The notes under the pieces are model-generated. The model was not told the origin of the DNA. It saw only the letters and a list, made by a program, of their open reading frames with translations, and did no database searches. Made by a program: the position numbers and the translations under genes. A stretch of 64,000 bases of DNA, from NCBI GenBank assembly GCA_023053545.1, contig JAKZAN010000007.1, positions 5,022,001-5,086,000 of the forward strand, read 5' to 3'. Each line of letters begins with the position of its first letter. Positions within the stretch are counted from its first letter, which is position 1. The DNA comes from Lepidurus packardi. Its lineage: Eukaryota > Arthropoda > Branchiopoda > Notostraca > Triopsidae. Of this stretch, positions 9,988 to 22,960 are shown in pieces.

Positions 9988-12900
9988 TTAAACCGAGACC
10001 ACCATCGTTTCTTTCATAATTGTGCCCAAATTATTCTCCGTGGCCGCGAGTCCATCCTCATCCGAGCTACTGGTTGAATCTGACTTGGAAGATTCGCCCG
10101 CGTCACTCTGCACTTGGACCGAATCTTCTTTCGCTTGTTCCCGTTCCAGAAAGGGACACACCAAGACGTCTTTGCTGTCCTCATTACTTAACTTCGAAGA
10201 GCCGTCTTGTGTCAACACTTGTTCCACGGGCTTCAATTCCGCCGTCTGCAGATCAGCCGCGCTGGCGACAAAATTACTCATGGAGCAACCATTGGGCGAA
10301 TATTGGCTACTGTAGCAAGCCGCTTCCCCGTAGGTACTCGTACTCGTCGCTTGCTCAAAGGCGACAGATCTAGCGGAGCTATAATTACAATAAGCTGCAC
10401 CGAAAGGGACATTATCAAGAGCGTTGTAGGGTTTGGGAAGCGCTTCATAGGTGGGGTTATCGTAGTATTCATAGGTGGTCGAAAACGCGTTGCAGTTGGC
10501 AGGACTCGGGTTATAATCGTAGAACGGGACGTAATTGGATGGCTGCTGTTGCAAAGTTGCTGCTGCTGCTCCGGTTACTTCTTTGGCATAGGTCACTTGG
10601 CCGACCGGTGCCAGCTCGGTGTTCTGGTACGTTTCATTGGCGGTAAACGCATACAAATCCATGGGATTTGGGTGTCTGGGCGGATGATACAAGGGGGCGG
10701 ATTCGGTCGCAGGGACAGGTAACTGGCAATCGTAGCTTAGGAGATGCAAATTGGCATAATGTGATGAAGATTCGTTGACGACGTCTGTGGGGTTGGGATG
10801 GTAATCGTTGGTAACAGTGCTCGGCGTATGAAAATTGACAAAATGTGGACGAGGGAGCGAGTCGGCCGAGCCACTGGCTTTGCCCGGACTCGCAGCTACG
10901 TTAGTGAATGAGCAAGGGTTATTGGTATTGGCGGAATAAACATAGGTATCATGCGATAGGTTGGCGTTGTTCCAGGCCGGGTTGTAAGAACCAAAATTTG
11001 TGGCCTCCAAACCACTCACATGGCTATTATGCTCCATTTCCATGCAAGCGAGGCCGGTGGATGTTGTTGGCGGCTCTGTTTTCGCGTCTGGGTTGGTGTG
11101 CTGGCTTTGGTTCGCCTCCAGTTCAATGCGCATCAACGTGTGAATGAAATGAGTTCGAACGCGGACGGGATTAAATTCAATACGGCCGCTGGGGTTGGCG
11201 CAGGCGTCTCGAGAGCAGCCGCAAGGAAAATTCAATCGATCCACCTATAAACCGCATCGATTTTTACATAAATCAACTTTTTTTTTTTAACGAAAGACTC
11301 AACGCAAATAACCCCCACCGTTTTCCAGGAGAAAAACATAAAAATCTAAGCACAGTAAAAAGATAAACATGCCATGTCACACAAAAAGATGACAAGCGCT
11401 GGTTCATTAAAAACTACATTCCCTGGAATGCTTCTGTCGTTGCGTCCTTTTCTTTTTCATTTACCTGGCATTTGATCCCAGCCTGGGCACACGAGCAAAC
11501 ATCTGGGTCACAATACACTTTACAAGAGCAGCCACAGGATTCGCGTGAACTTCGAATGTCCCGGCACTCTTCCTTCTCCAGCGGCTCAATTTTGGACACG
11601 CCCGAGGCTCTTAGCAAAGCTCTTCGTTGACGAGTAGGGAGGGGCTAAAAAAACAAAAAAATGTCGACATATATAAGAAAGAATACATAAAAATAACCGA
11701 AAACTAAATGCTATTGCGTATTACGAACAGTACTTCAATGCCGTACTTACTATTATTATTAAAAAAAAATTAAAGAAAAAAAATTAGCAAACAATGCTGT
11801 TATCACGGTCATCGATATTATTTGCCTAAGATTCGGCTCTTAGAACTGGATTAGTGCCAAGATACAAGAAGCAGAAAAAAAAGTTATACCTGTAAAAAAT
11901 AATAGTTGTCAGCGTCCAATTCCGAGTCGGACAAATCGCTGCTTTGACCCTCTGCCCCGGATTCCGAATCATCTCCCGAACTGTTGGTAGTGGCTGAACT
12001 TGAGCTGCCACTTTGTCGCTGCTTCAACTGGCGTAAAAATTCGCGATGAATTCTGCGCTGTTCTGCAGCGTGTTCTACTAGCGAATATTTTTCCACATGA
12101 CTATGGCTCAACGACATCCCCAATGTGGATCCACCCTAGCAAACATAAAAAGCATAAAATTCCGCAGTTAAAAGTTTTAGTCTCGAAAGTATCTACATTT
12201 CTCAAGGAATTCAGAGTTCAAAAATACCTGGGACGGAATGCAGGTGAAACCCTGCGACCTCGGAAAGTAATATGCTGTCACTGCAGCAAATGAGATCTTC
12301 TTTCTCTTGGGAGTATTTCCAACTTGATCGCTTTCGCTGGAGCGTCTTCTTTTCAAACTGCTCCGTTTGGGTGTAACTGGCGTACTCTCAGCACTCTTTG
12401 TAGGAGTACTAAGGAGCAGTGTTTCGCTGCTTTCCGTAGTGAAAGTATGGGCTAAATCTTGTAAGCTGTCAGTCAAAGTTAGGCTGGGCTCGACCACAAT
12501 GTCCTGGCACGGAACGTCTTCTTCGTCTTCGGTAGTGGTGAGTTCCCCATCTTCGCGCTCTTTTTTGGGTTCAGTCGTCGCTTCTTTCAAGGCTCTCTGT
12601 CTGTCTTGATCTTGACAGTTGGTTGCGCTAATGCTATCTGTTCCTGGTTCACTCAAGAGCGTATCGGTAACGGGTGGTGATGTTTCATCACTCAGAGAAG
12701 ACGTTTTTATTTCTTCTTTTTCTGCAAAGACTGGATCATCCTTTGGGGCAATTGGCTGGTAGTGTCCTTCGCACAAAGCAGACTCGTTTTGTGGCGAACT
12801 AAAGCCGGAGTCACACATGGTATTCACACAGGTGGGTACTGGCTCTAGCTTGGTCCTGTCCTCGCCTCCAGCGTCCACACTGCTGATTAAGCCCGGTGCT

Positions 12901-13019
12901 CCTTCTGCTCCACGGCTAGATTCCACCGTGGACGGGGCAAAAGCCGCGTCTCTTATTGATTGATCGAAAGGCACCGGCGGCGCATTCGAATTTCCCGCGC
13001 ATTCCAAGTCGCTTTCCAT
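9988..13019 (-). CDS. Cysteine/serine-rich nuclear protein (CSRNP/Axud1 family)
   Basis: CSRNP proteins are nuclear, putative DNA-binding regulators; the human members were described as AXIN1-induced or TGF-beta-linked genes. Four coding exons: 13019-12228, 12135-11890, 11644-11465 and 11244-9988, sum 2475 nt, 824 aa. The N-terminal 230 residues are acidic and Ser/Thr-rich, followed by a basic KRRR...PKRKK cluster that is a likely nuclear signal. Family blocks follow in order: [55 protein letters not shown], then the Cys-rich core ([29 protein letters not shown]) and [20 protein letters not shown]. The last exon adds about 360 residues of low-complexity Asn/Tyr/Ser-rich sequence. I chose the first in-frame ATG after an acceptor-like CAG at about 13033; an extra upstream coding exon cannot be excluded. 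Confidence 0.92.
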
Positions 13020-14872
13020 ATCCAAAAATGCGACCTGTATTGTTCGTTCGCTCTAAGAAAAACCTTTTGGAGCTTAATGTTTTCCTTCTGTTCTTCGACG
13101 ATGCTGGACCGGGAGAACAGTAGGAAGTTGCCTGTTTGTACGAAGAAAAAGGGGGCGAAATTAAAAAATTTAGGATAACGTTTATGTAACGCGTAGTAAA
13201 GGAAGATTTCATTGAACTTTATTTTTTAAACTGAAAAATTCAATCGCATGAGGAGCGAGAGGTGGGTACACAAAAGGGACAAGTTGCTTGGTAAGGGGTG
13301 TAGATCAGGGAAAGAGAGAGGGTGGACTTGGTTTCGTTTTGGCCCCCTTTTGGATGCCAGATCAATAGCCAACACAGGGAGTCCAAGAGTGGGGTGCAGA
13401 AAGGAGGAGCGGTTCTAAAGGGTGGACACAAAAACTTAACTACGGTAGGAGTTTAGACAGGAAAGACAGTAAGTAAGGATCCGGGAAAATTTCTATCGTA
13501 TACTTTTCTCAGGCCCTTTTGCTAATTATCGCGCCCTATTCTTCAAATCCTAAACTAATACGCTTTACTTCATTTACATAATCAAAAAGTATATTGTAAC
13601 CAAAAAACACGTCTACCTGCTTCGCTTAGACTTAGACAGAAGTATCCCACACAACACCTTACACTTGGCCTGCTTTTAACGTACCGTATGTACTCGAAGT
13701 AGCTTCTGGAGCGTCTAGTTAATATAAAAAAGGATTGTAAATTCTGTTGGAATATCCTTGTAAAGTTACTTTTTTCAGAACGTAAAGGAGTACGTGCAGC
13801 ATGACCCGCAGAGAAATGCAAATGAAGAACGAAAGAAAACAAAACAAATTCAAAATATGAGTCAGTTACTTTCTTAGCTAATAGTAACAGAGTGTAACAA
13901 TATAACAAAACTTGAAAGAGCTAGGGCTTACCTAGAAATGGCAGGCTACGTTATCAGTAACGTAAGTGCACTGAAATCACTCTGCAAGATTTCTCTTGCA
14001 CACTTTTAGCAAATACAGTTGTTTCGCACAAGACAGCTCACGACAACCCTTGTACACATTCAGCCATTTTGGAAAGTGGCATGAAAGAAGGAATGCGAAG
14101 CAAAGGAAGAGCGAGAGGAACCAGACGAAGGAGGCGTGGTTAACAAGTTGGCGGCCACTTAATTTTGCGCTCGACCCTTTCCTCTAATCTTTCCTATCGT
14201 TTTCGCAGCAACAGTCTACGCCGTAATACGCAAAAAATAATAAAATACGAAAATCATATTTTCCTGATTTTTAGTTTGGACCAGACAGAAAGGAAAAAGG
14301 TCACCTTTAAAAGGAATTCGAGCCTTGTACCCGTAATCAAACATAGTTTATGATCTAGTCTCCACAACCCACAGGCTGATCAAAAAGCGCTTTACTGAAT
14401 TTTTATGCAAATAAAGGGCAAGTTTTAGCCTGTCACCGATTTCTTATTCGTAACTTTTTAACGCGAGATTCTCGCCTACTGGAGGAGATAAACGAACCTA
14501 ACCGAAACCGGGAACCTGCTGCACGCGATTATTGATTAAACTAATAAACCTAAGCTCTGAACATGCGACTTTCTCGCTTAAAAACTTCGATAGACGTCCT
14601 TTTATAATAGTTCTTGAGGGAAGGTCGATCCTGACCTACGTCCGTTTCCACGTCCCAGATAGCTATTTTTAAACCGATAAACAAAACTGAACCTCGACTA
14701 ATGAGACACTCGACGGAGATTATTTTACCTTGGCGAGCTAAGAGAACGGAATATAACAACGGAGCCCATTTCTGGCAACTATGGCTGATCTTTCATTTCT
14801 GAGCTTCATCCAAACATTGCAAATTATCCTTCTGTAAATACAACTAACTTTAGCATAACCCGTGCATGGATG
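13020..14872. other. Intergenic region between HMGCR and the CSRNP gene
   Basis: This holds the presumed 5' UTR and promoter of the CSRNP gene and the 3' flank of HMGCR. No coding exon of a known family was recognised. Confidence 0.45.
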
Positions 14873-17800
14873 TCAACAGGATAGCACGAAATCATCAAGA
14901 GATGGAGGATTTGCGCACGAGGAAGCACTGTAGTGAGGTAGTCGGCATATAATATCCATAATTATGTACTGTACACAACATCCAAACGTTAATAAAATGG
15001 TTGGCATCACTCATTCAACTACAAATAATTTACTTTAACCAAGCAGCAGACCAAATTCTTGTTCTCCAATTATGTACTATTTGTAAGCTGCAGGGACGAC
15101 CTAAAACAATGAACATTAATAATTAAGCCAAACTATTTCACCTATTCTTATTTTCACCATTTCAAATTTGTCCAATTATTTCACCATTTTCTTACCTATT
15201 ATGTGTCATGTGGCTTTTGACTAAGTGGCCCGCTGCCAAGGCAGACATTAGAGAGAGTTCTCCAGCTAACACTGTGGCACAAACCAAGCGAGCTAAACGA
15301 GCGGCATTATCACCTGGGTTCTCGGCATTCGCTCCTGTGATTAAGAATCATCAATTATTATAGACACAAGAAAGAGCGCTGAGTCGAGCAAAATAAGCTT
15401 ACCTCGGACACCAAGCAGATCTAAACAACTTGCTTGGGCAGGTAAGTTAGTACCTCCGCCTAGTGTACCAGTTTCAATGGAAGGCATTGAACAAGAAATA
15501 TACAGATCATTGCCATCTGGACCCCAACGTTCCATTAAGGTCATGCAATTAGAAGACTCCACATTTTGGGCAGGATCCTATACAAACATAATCATTGCAG
15601 TTTTACTACTTCCGCGATCTAGTTGTAATGTTGAGGAAACTTACTTGCCCAGTGGCAATAAAAATAGCAGTAACGATATTGGCAGCATGTGCGTTAAAAC
15701 CACCAATTGATCCAGCCATGGCTGATCCTACCAAGTTCTTCGTGATGTTCAATTCCACTAATGCTGAGACGTTTGTTTTCAAAACGCTCTCCACCACGCA
15801 AGCTGGAATGACTGCTTCACACACCACCGATTTCCCCCTACCTTCAATCCTATACAAACAAAAATGCACACCAAACCAAGCTTTATAAGCTCCATAAAGC
15901 TCCATAAAGAGAAAGGTTTTTATACCAATTGACAGCAGCTGGTTTTTTATCGGTGCAATAATTACCACTCAAACTAATAATCACCATATCGGGAAAGACA
16001 TTCTGCAGTTTCTTGAGTGCCTCTTCAGTGCCCTGACAAAATCCAGAAATAAGAACTATACCAATTCGCTTTTGGGTGCATTATGTTTGTTTTCTTTACC
16101 TTTGAAAGCATATTCATTCCCATTGCATCGCCAGTTTTAGCTACAAAACGTATAAATAGGAGCCTTCCAGCAATGCGTACTTGAAGTTTCTGGAGGCGAG
16201 CAAAACGACTCGTGCTATTGAAAGCTGCTTTGATGATATCCAAGTTATCTTTGACCTCCAACCACGCCATAATAGCACTAACAATATAATGCAGAATGTT
16301 ACGGATAACCTCCGCGTTAAAGACAGAAATCTTACCTGGCTTGAGCTATATTTGGTAACTGAACTACGGGCCCTCGACTCATGCCATCGCCAACGAGCTG
16401 GCTTCTGACCCCGCCACCCGCTAAGATAGCTCTACAACCTCTATTAGTCGACGCAACCAGACATCCTTCTGTAGTTGCTAGTGGTACGTAATACATAGCC
16501 CCATCCATCAAAAGAGGACCAGCTACGCCCAACGGAACTGGGACATAACCTATGACATTCTCACAGCAGACACCAACTACCTGTAGAGAAGATCAACATA
16601 ATTTGTTACAAAAAAATCAAGAAACAACAGTCTGTTATTTTTTTTTTTTACTTGAGAGAAATCGTAGTTAGAATATGGGAGGTTTGCAAAGGCTTTCTGA
16701 CATTGACTAGCTTGAGCAAGGACCAATCGACGTATTCGCACACTGCGGTTAGCGTCGCCGAGGGTCTTTTCGAGTCCATAAGCCGCAATATGTTTGCTAC
16801 CAACTAGAGTAAGCACTTCTTCGTCCGTCAAACCAGCTGCTCCAACCTAATCAGTCATGGAAATCAGAAGAACATTGCATTACGAAACTAAATTACAAGT
16901 TTTACCTCAGATTTCAGAATCTTAACACACTCTGCTAAGGGTCTTGGTTTTGAATCGTACGGAAGCGGAAGCTGCTTTGCGGTTTGGCAATCGCTATCGG
17001 TCCCATCGGTCTGCACTTCTTTATCTTCCACGTCAACTGTCTCAAAATCGTCGTCATCCTCTACCATGACTGACATAGTGCGATGTACTGTAAATCGCAA
17101 GTCCGCTAAAAAGACGTCATTATCTATGTGTATCATTAAATTGATTAGCACTACCTTGCTTGGAAAAAAAAGCTTTGCCGACATCATTCTCAGGCAGGGG
17201 TGAAGGTATGCTAACTCGACGAATCCTCCTTTCGGTACTAGAGAAACTCCTATACATTTGTGGGGCGTTGCGCTCTTCTTCGCGATCGTCAAAAAACGTA
17301 AACTTGATTGAGAGCGCTAGCAGTAAAATGATTATCACGAATTGATCGGCTCGCAAACTTAGCCACCTGTAACGACCAAAGAATTTCAGTGACGGATTAG
17401 TACTGGAAAAACAATTTCACAATAACAGGATGTGCCATTCTCTCCTGTTACTTCAACTTACCTGAGGAGCGAAAGCTCTAGCTGATCAGAACCCACGTCT
17501 TGCACTGTAGCATGGGTTTCACCCCAAAAAGGACCAGCACCGGATTCCAAGCTGGGTTTGGTATTAAGATTCATATCTTGGATCAAGGGCCAACGACTGA
17601 AAGTAAGCGCACAACATCTTTTAACTACCCAATATGTCCATACAAGTGACTAGAAAATGGCACTGGAACTACTAGAATGACTAGAAAATGGCACGTCGTA
17701 CCTATCAGAACGTATGCAACAGCTGCACAAGAAAAAAAAACAAAATCTTACCAATGAGCGTGGACGATACTTAAACCCGCTGCCATAATAAGTTTCACTC

Positions 17801-19241
17801 TTTGGATTACAGGATTGGGTTCCTCTTTACTCAACATTTGTTTCAGGACTTTAATCTGCCAAGAACCTGCGCTTTTAGTTACTGGACTATCCAGTACCGA
17901 CTCTTCTCCTTCCAGTTCCAATTCCTTGCCAGACAACTGCAAAGTAAACCAAAAAAAGTCAATATAGACCCAAGAATTACCATCCAATCTGGATTACTTC
18001 GATGATTAGCGCTAGACAAGCCGGGTAAAATGTCATGAATACGACGAAATTGACAATAGCAGACATACAACCAAAGCAGCACAATATCTCCAAGCGTCTG
18101 ACTCCTGCAAAGAGGAAAATTTAACCAACAGTGCCACACAAGATAACAAAATAAGCGTAATACCTGACAAAGTTCCCACGCCAATTAGCAATGTTTCCAC
18201 AATTGTATCCAGAGTGATGGTAGGTCCAATAACTGATAAACCTTGGGCAATGCTTTCCTCTGCTGTCATTGGTGAAGAGGAACTCAATGCCCATTGTGCC
18301 AACAATGTCGCCTTAGACAAGTCGATTAGCAATAAAAAGAAAAACAACGCGTCCCTGAAACGGAAGAAAAAAGAATAAAATACATAATACTCTTTTAAGG
18401 AGACAATCATACTTGACTTACTTTAAGTCCGAAATATCGCTTTGGAGAAAGTTGATGACACTGCAAGTAAATACGAAGCTAGAGAAGACAGTAAATAGCC
18501 CAGCAATGCCTAAAATGGAAATAGATGAAAATGGAAAAACGTGAAGCTTTGCTACTCAAAACGCTGGGATAAAAGCTTACCTAATATGTACCGTGACTTG
18601 AGTCTGTGAAGCGTCCGTAAACGGTGATATGTATACAGCAATGCAACGCAGCGTATTAAGGTCATAATAATAACGTCCACGGCATTGTAATCCTACAATC
18701 ATGAAAGTTCCAACAAAGTCACATGTTAATAAAAGTCTGGAATCTGTCTTCAATCCTTCACATCGCAGCATAAACATTCAACAAATAGTGACGCTTTTGT
18801 TGACTCAAAATTACGTCACTCATCTCTGTTCCCCTGGACGTAAAAAAGTTCAAGTTTTGTTTTGGAACACACTGAGCAAAAGACGCAATAACTCGTACAG
18901 CTCGCATAGTGCCAGGCACGCTCGCAAATGTGCAAATAAAAAACAGCCAAGGAAGTATGATTATATAACAGGCTAGCGATAAAAAACAGGATTACCTCCA
19001 GTAATGAAGATTTGATGCCACTACCACAACTTCCGTTGATATCCGTTTTTTTACCCCAACTGGGAAACGGTGCTTGGTTTTCAGACAAATCAGCTTGGAG
19101 CGTGACCATTTTTAAATAACGTTGGAAATCGCCCACACTTAATATGCACAATGTAAGTGTCAACGTTGTAACTATCACTTCCCATGGGTGACGGGCACAA
19201 AAACGCCCGTGAGCCGCGAAAACACGGCTAGTAACACCCAT
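14873..19241 (-). CDS. HMGCR: 3-hydroxy-3-methylglutaryl-CoA reductase
   Basis: This ER membrane enzyme makes mevalonate from HMG-CoA with NADPH. Seventeen exons: 19241-18996, 18692-18581, 18509-18422, 18354-18164, 18104-17998, 17936-17752, 17596-17462, 17366-17155, 17105-16906, 16846-16652, 16580-16336, 16277-16100, 16032-15926, 15849-15645, 15577-15403, 15334-15196, 14927-14873; sum 2529 nt, 842 aa (human 888). The N-terminal third holds the membrane and sterol-sensing segment ([32 protein letters not shown]), then an acidic linker. The catalytic part has [17 protein letters not shown] with the catalytic Glu, [19 protein letters not shown] with the Lys, GTLGGGTNL, and [11 protein letters not shown] with the catalytic His and the Ser position that AMPK phosphorylates in mammals. 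The final exon ([18 protein letters not shown]) is the least certain; all other junctions keep phase and align well. Confidence 0.95.
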
Positions 19242-21264
19242 TATCGAAGCAACAAACCTGTATAACCTAAACAAGGGCAAAAAGAAACAAAGACACAAGG
19301 GTAATTACTTCCCAAAAACTTGACCAGAGCACCGGGGAGATTTTGCTCGAAGTTCGACAATGGTCTGGAGCAGAACTGGGCAATGCAGGACCCTAAAAAG
19401 GTCTTTGGAGCCAGGATAGACTTACGTACGATTCTCCAGAATCGGAGATGCAAACCTAGGAAAGATGTAAGCGAGGAGCGGTGTAACCGCTCTACATTTT
19501 ATCAGGAAGGGTGTTGAGCTTTCTTGAAAAAGGAAGGACGTTTGGTTCATTTTACCAATTGAACACATTGGCCAGGCAAAAATTGAAAAATGTTATCAAA
19601 CGTTATTACTACCAAGACATAGCCATGTAATACGAGGTTCCTGTTGTACAAGGTTCCTGCTGTACTTTGAAACCGTTATTGTTACACGAGAAAGATAAAA
19701 CATAACGAGAGATATGTATAAAATGTCTCTTTGTTTTATTCGACAGAGATATAAGCCTCTGGGAACTCAGTGACGATTCAAGCTTCTCAGTAATCTCTTT
19801 TTATAGACGCTGAATGTGACGGGAAAGACATCATATGGCTCATTCCGGAGTTGTCGGTTTTTCCCTGATATTGAGGATAATAGCCTGATGTAAAGGAGGG
19901 GACTGTTATGTCCGTTAACTTTGTGTACCAACTGGACTAAAAATTAAAGTGATGCGGGCTGCAAATGTCTTGAGCTTAACAATTTCTCGATACTAACTTC
20001 AATTTGTAGGAAGTTCTAATAAGGCGTTAAGTGGAAAAAAGCAGGTCAATGTCACGACATTTTTTTACTGAGAGGAGCTGAGAGGATTGAAGGGATTTTT
20101 AGTGCTACGCCCGTCGTCAATTCATTGCCTCGACACCCCATGTAACCCGATAAGGAGTTTCCATTTATTTCAATAAAGAAATTATTCCTTTCACCTTTAT
20201 GTATGCAAATAAATGAGTTAAACCGTCCCTGGCCCACATTGCGCGTTATAAGTGGTTGAATAAGTGCTCATGCTAAAAGTAGGCTAATCAAGTAGCTCGG
20301 GTAAAGGATATCCTGATCTTATACCCTTAAAAGTTTGTTTGGTTCTACAGTACTCGAACTAGCCTTGAACTTCATAAGAAATTTCCTGAGCTGTTATTTG
20401 ACCATGGCCTCCAAAACAAAAGCTACGCAATACGTGACACGTGCTGTATAACTAATTATTGTACATCTCGTTCCAAAAACTAATTTAACTAAACTCTTAG
20501 GTTATTATATAGAAGTGAAAGTAAAACAACGTTGAGTTTGACCTTCCAAGCAAAAAAAAACAGTGTAAGTCGATAACACATCCTTCACTCAACGCCAGAT
20601 ATTCTCGAGATATTTCATTTCAACATAATTCCACAATCAACCTTATAAATAACTATAAGCTGTTCAGAGTTTGACCTTCTTTCCGGCTTTGAAGGAGCCG
20701 GAAGCTGATCACGAATAAAAAAAAAATAATACAACAACTCGAATAGAGAGCAAATGGTTATTCCACACAACTTACCCTAAACCTTAACAGAGAGCTGCCT
20801 TCTATTTTATCTCGAAAAATACGTCAGCAAACTAGGCACCATTCACTTCGCTCCTACACTTCATGTCAACATATAATGTAGTTGCTAAGCAACAGAAAGC
20901 CCCGCCTCATTTAGGTGTTCAACAATTGCAACGCAAGGGTTGTGGTTAAATGCAAAACGCGAGTTGCAAAACGCGAACCGACCACGAAGGAGTTTTAACT
21001 GCGGGACTCAAAACAGCCGTTTCGCGTTTTACAAGAGAGCAAATATGGTAATGCTTTAACTCAGCTTGATGTTACCATATATAAAAACAAGTGTTAAATG
21101 TGTCTTTAAATGACTGATTTTTTATTTATGTTAAATTATTTCAAATATATTTATGTACTTAGATACATTTAAATTATGTTTATTTTCAATTTTATCACTT
21201 CGCATTTCGCGTTTTATCCCCTCCCACGCCAGGGATGTGCAAGATTGATTTGTATTGTTTGAAA
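19242..21264. promoter_or_regulatory. Divergent intergenic region between HMGCR and PMVK
   Basis: About 2.0 kb separates the two start codons, which face away from each other, so both promoters should lie here. An acceptor-like CAG 18 bases before the HMGCR ATG suggests a spliced 5' UTR. Near 20953-21030 the phrase AAACGCGA and its complement TTTCGCGTTTT recur, with a further TTTCGCGTTTTAT at 21206, about 60 bases before the PMVK start. These could be binding sites, but I cannot assign a factor. Confidence 0.4.
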
Positions 21265-22027
21265 ATGAGCTCAACAGTTCATAATCCCCAATTAATTATC
21301 CTTATTAGCGGCAAACGCAAGTCAGGGAAAGACTATGTGACGGACAACTTGGTAGAACGGTAAATATGATTTAACTTTATCCTTTTACCTATCTTGGCAT
21401 CTTGGATATTCTTGCAGGATTGGAAGTTGCAAAACGGCTGTGATAAGATTGTCTGCTCCCATCAAATCGCACTGGGCTCAGTCAAAGGATTTGGATTTGA
21501 ACAAGTTGCTGGAACCCAGCGCATACAAAGAGCAGTACCGGTTAGAGATGATTCAATGGGGCGAAGACATGAGAAAAAAGGATCCTGGATACTTTTGTCG
21601 AGCAGCTGTAGCCACGTCGAAAGGTTGGCAGAAGAATAGTTCGCGCTCACTAAATCTGCTATTTTATGTTTGGTACCAGCTGAGGACAAACCTATTTGGA
21701 TAGTGTCGGACGTGAGAAGGAAAACAGATCTGGCATTTTTTCACGACCAGTACGGCAACAAGGTGGTGAAGACAGTCCGCATCGAGGCTTCCGAGAGCGC
21801 CAGACAATCCCGGGGTTGGGTTTTTATGTCTGGTAACGTTGTATAAAGTCTACAAAACCTTAATGATCGTTTTCTGTGTTTCAGGCATTGATGATGCAGA
21901 GTCCGAGTGCAATTTGGATGATATTCAAAGTTGGGATTTGGTGGTTCACAATGATGGGGAATATTGCATGCTTGGAGACAGTTTATCCTTATTAGTTTCT
22001 TGGGCCAACTTAATATCATATCGATGA
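21265..22027 (+). CDS. PMVK: Phosphomevalonate kinase (animal type)
   Basis: This enzyme phosphorylates mevalonate-5-phosphate with ATP to give the diphosphate, three steps after HMG-CoA reductase's product enters the pathway. Four exons: 21265-21359, 21418-21623, 21680-21832 and 21885-22027, sum 597 nt, 198 aa, the usual size for the animal NMP-kinase-like form rather than the GHMP-kinase form of fungi and plants. Visible motifs are the N-terminal P-loop-like LISGKRKSGKDYVTD, RLSAPIKSHWA, YKEQYRLEMIQWGE, PIWIVSDVRRKTDLAFF, TVRIEASESARQSRGW and the DDAESECNLDD segment. All three splice junctions keep frame. The start is the ATG giving MSSTVHNPQLIILISG. It lies head-to-head with HMGCR. Confidence 0.95.
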
Positions 22028-22291
22028 GCCTCTGAATGTCAGATCGGTGGAGCACGTGTGTGTGTTATGGCACCAGATGCCCCCCGTGCCTGGTTAGAAT
22101 GTGGAAACGAAATGTTCCATGTGTCAGGACTGTGAGAACCGCCAGATCTCGAAAGCCATGCATTTTAATGTCCTCATTGCAAGAAAGCCGAAGACAGCGA
22201 CTTATGTCGTTTAGACAAAACAAGACAAGAAAACCGGTTATTTTTTTTATCCCCATTATCGCCAGTCTTTGTTAATTGCAGCTGACCAGGA

Positions 22292-22297
22292 AATAAA
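22292..22297 (+). terminator. Candidate poly(A) signal after PMVK
   Basis: AATAAA occurs about 265 bases after the PMVK stop, with another AATAAAA about 35 bases further. Either could end the transcript. Position and strand fit; the motif alone is weak evidence. Confidence 0.4.
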
Positions 22298-22598
22298 AAC
22301 TTGTTTGTAGAAATGTTTCCTTTTTGTAATAAAAACTGCAACTTTAATTAAACTTGTGTTGTAACGAGTGTAATTTCTGCAACTTTTAATTTATTTTGTT
22401 TTACTTTTGCTTTGGCTGTTGTGAAGAATAATGATATACAGAGATAGACGACATCGACAAAACTAGCTCATGGAACTTTTATGGCGCGTTTTAGAGGAAA
22501 CAAGACGCTTTAATGTTCTCTGTGTAGTCTAGGGTGCGTATCAGCTGTATGACACGGGCGACGGATCCTCGCAGCTCAGCAATGCAATGAAAAGATGC

Positions 22599-22960
22599 CT
22601 AACCCCGAGTCCGACATCAAGATTTATCCTCCGTTAGAATGCAAAATGGGGAATCCGAAGTTGAAATTCAGCCATGAACGCGTAAAGTGGTATGCAATGT
22701 TCATGTCATTCACGCTCGCGTAGTGAAACATGGCTTCTTAACCTCCATCCACTCGCTGGAGTTAAAGCACAAGCTGCTGGTTAAAAGCAAGAAAAGTATG
22801 GGACATCTTTGTATGCAAATATCTCGTCGCCAAGTTCCTATTACGCGACGAGCAAAACATGGTGGAAATGCTTCCTTGTCTGGATTTTTCCTTGTCTTGT
22901 CTGATTTTCGAGCTTCAAGACAAAATTTATACTCGGTGGGAGTAAATTTTAGCTCTTAAA
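22599..22960 (+). pseudogene. Coding-like remnant of unknown identity
   Basis: An ATG at 22599 opens MPNPESDIKIYPPLECKMGN and continues for about 40 residues to a stop. A second frame around 22785-22945 reads smoothly (WDIFVCKYLVAKFLLRDEQN, then MVEMLPCLDFSLSCLIFELQ). The two pieces look more protein-like than the surroundings but are in different frames, with stops between. I do not recognise a family. It could be a decayed processed gene or chance. Confidence 0.2.

Noticed and set aside
10020..10722. Several plus-strand open frames of 97-171 codons across the CSRNP last exon
   Set aside because: They lie wholly opposite a clearly coding minus-strand exon and match no family; they are shadows of the biased codon use there.
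12367..12609. Plus-strand hydrophobic-looking frame
   Set aside because: It is the complement of the Ser/Thr-rich first CSRNP exon, whose protein aligns with the family.
17879..18184. Minus-strand frame with Cys/Trp-rich sequence overlapping HMGCR exon 5
   Set aside because: It is exon 5 read in the wrong frame plus intron; the correct frame gives [17 protein letters not shown] with a donor immediately after.
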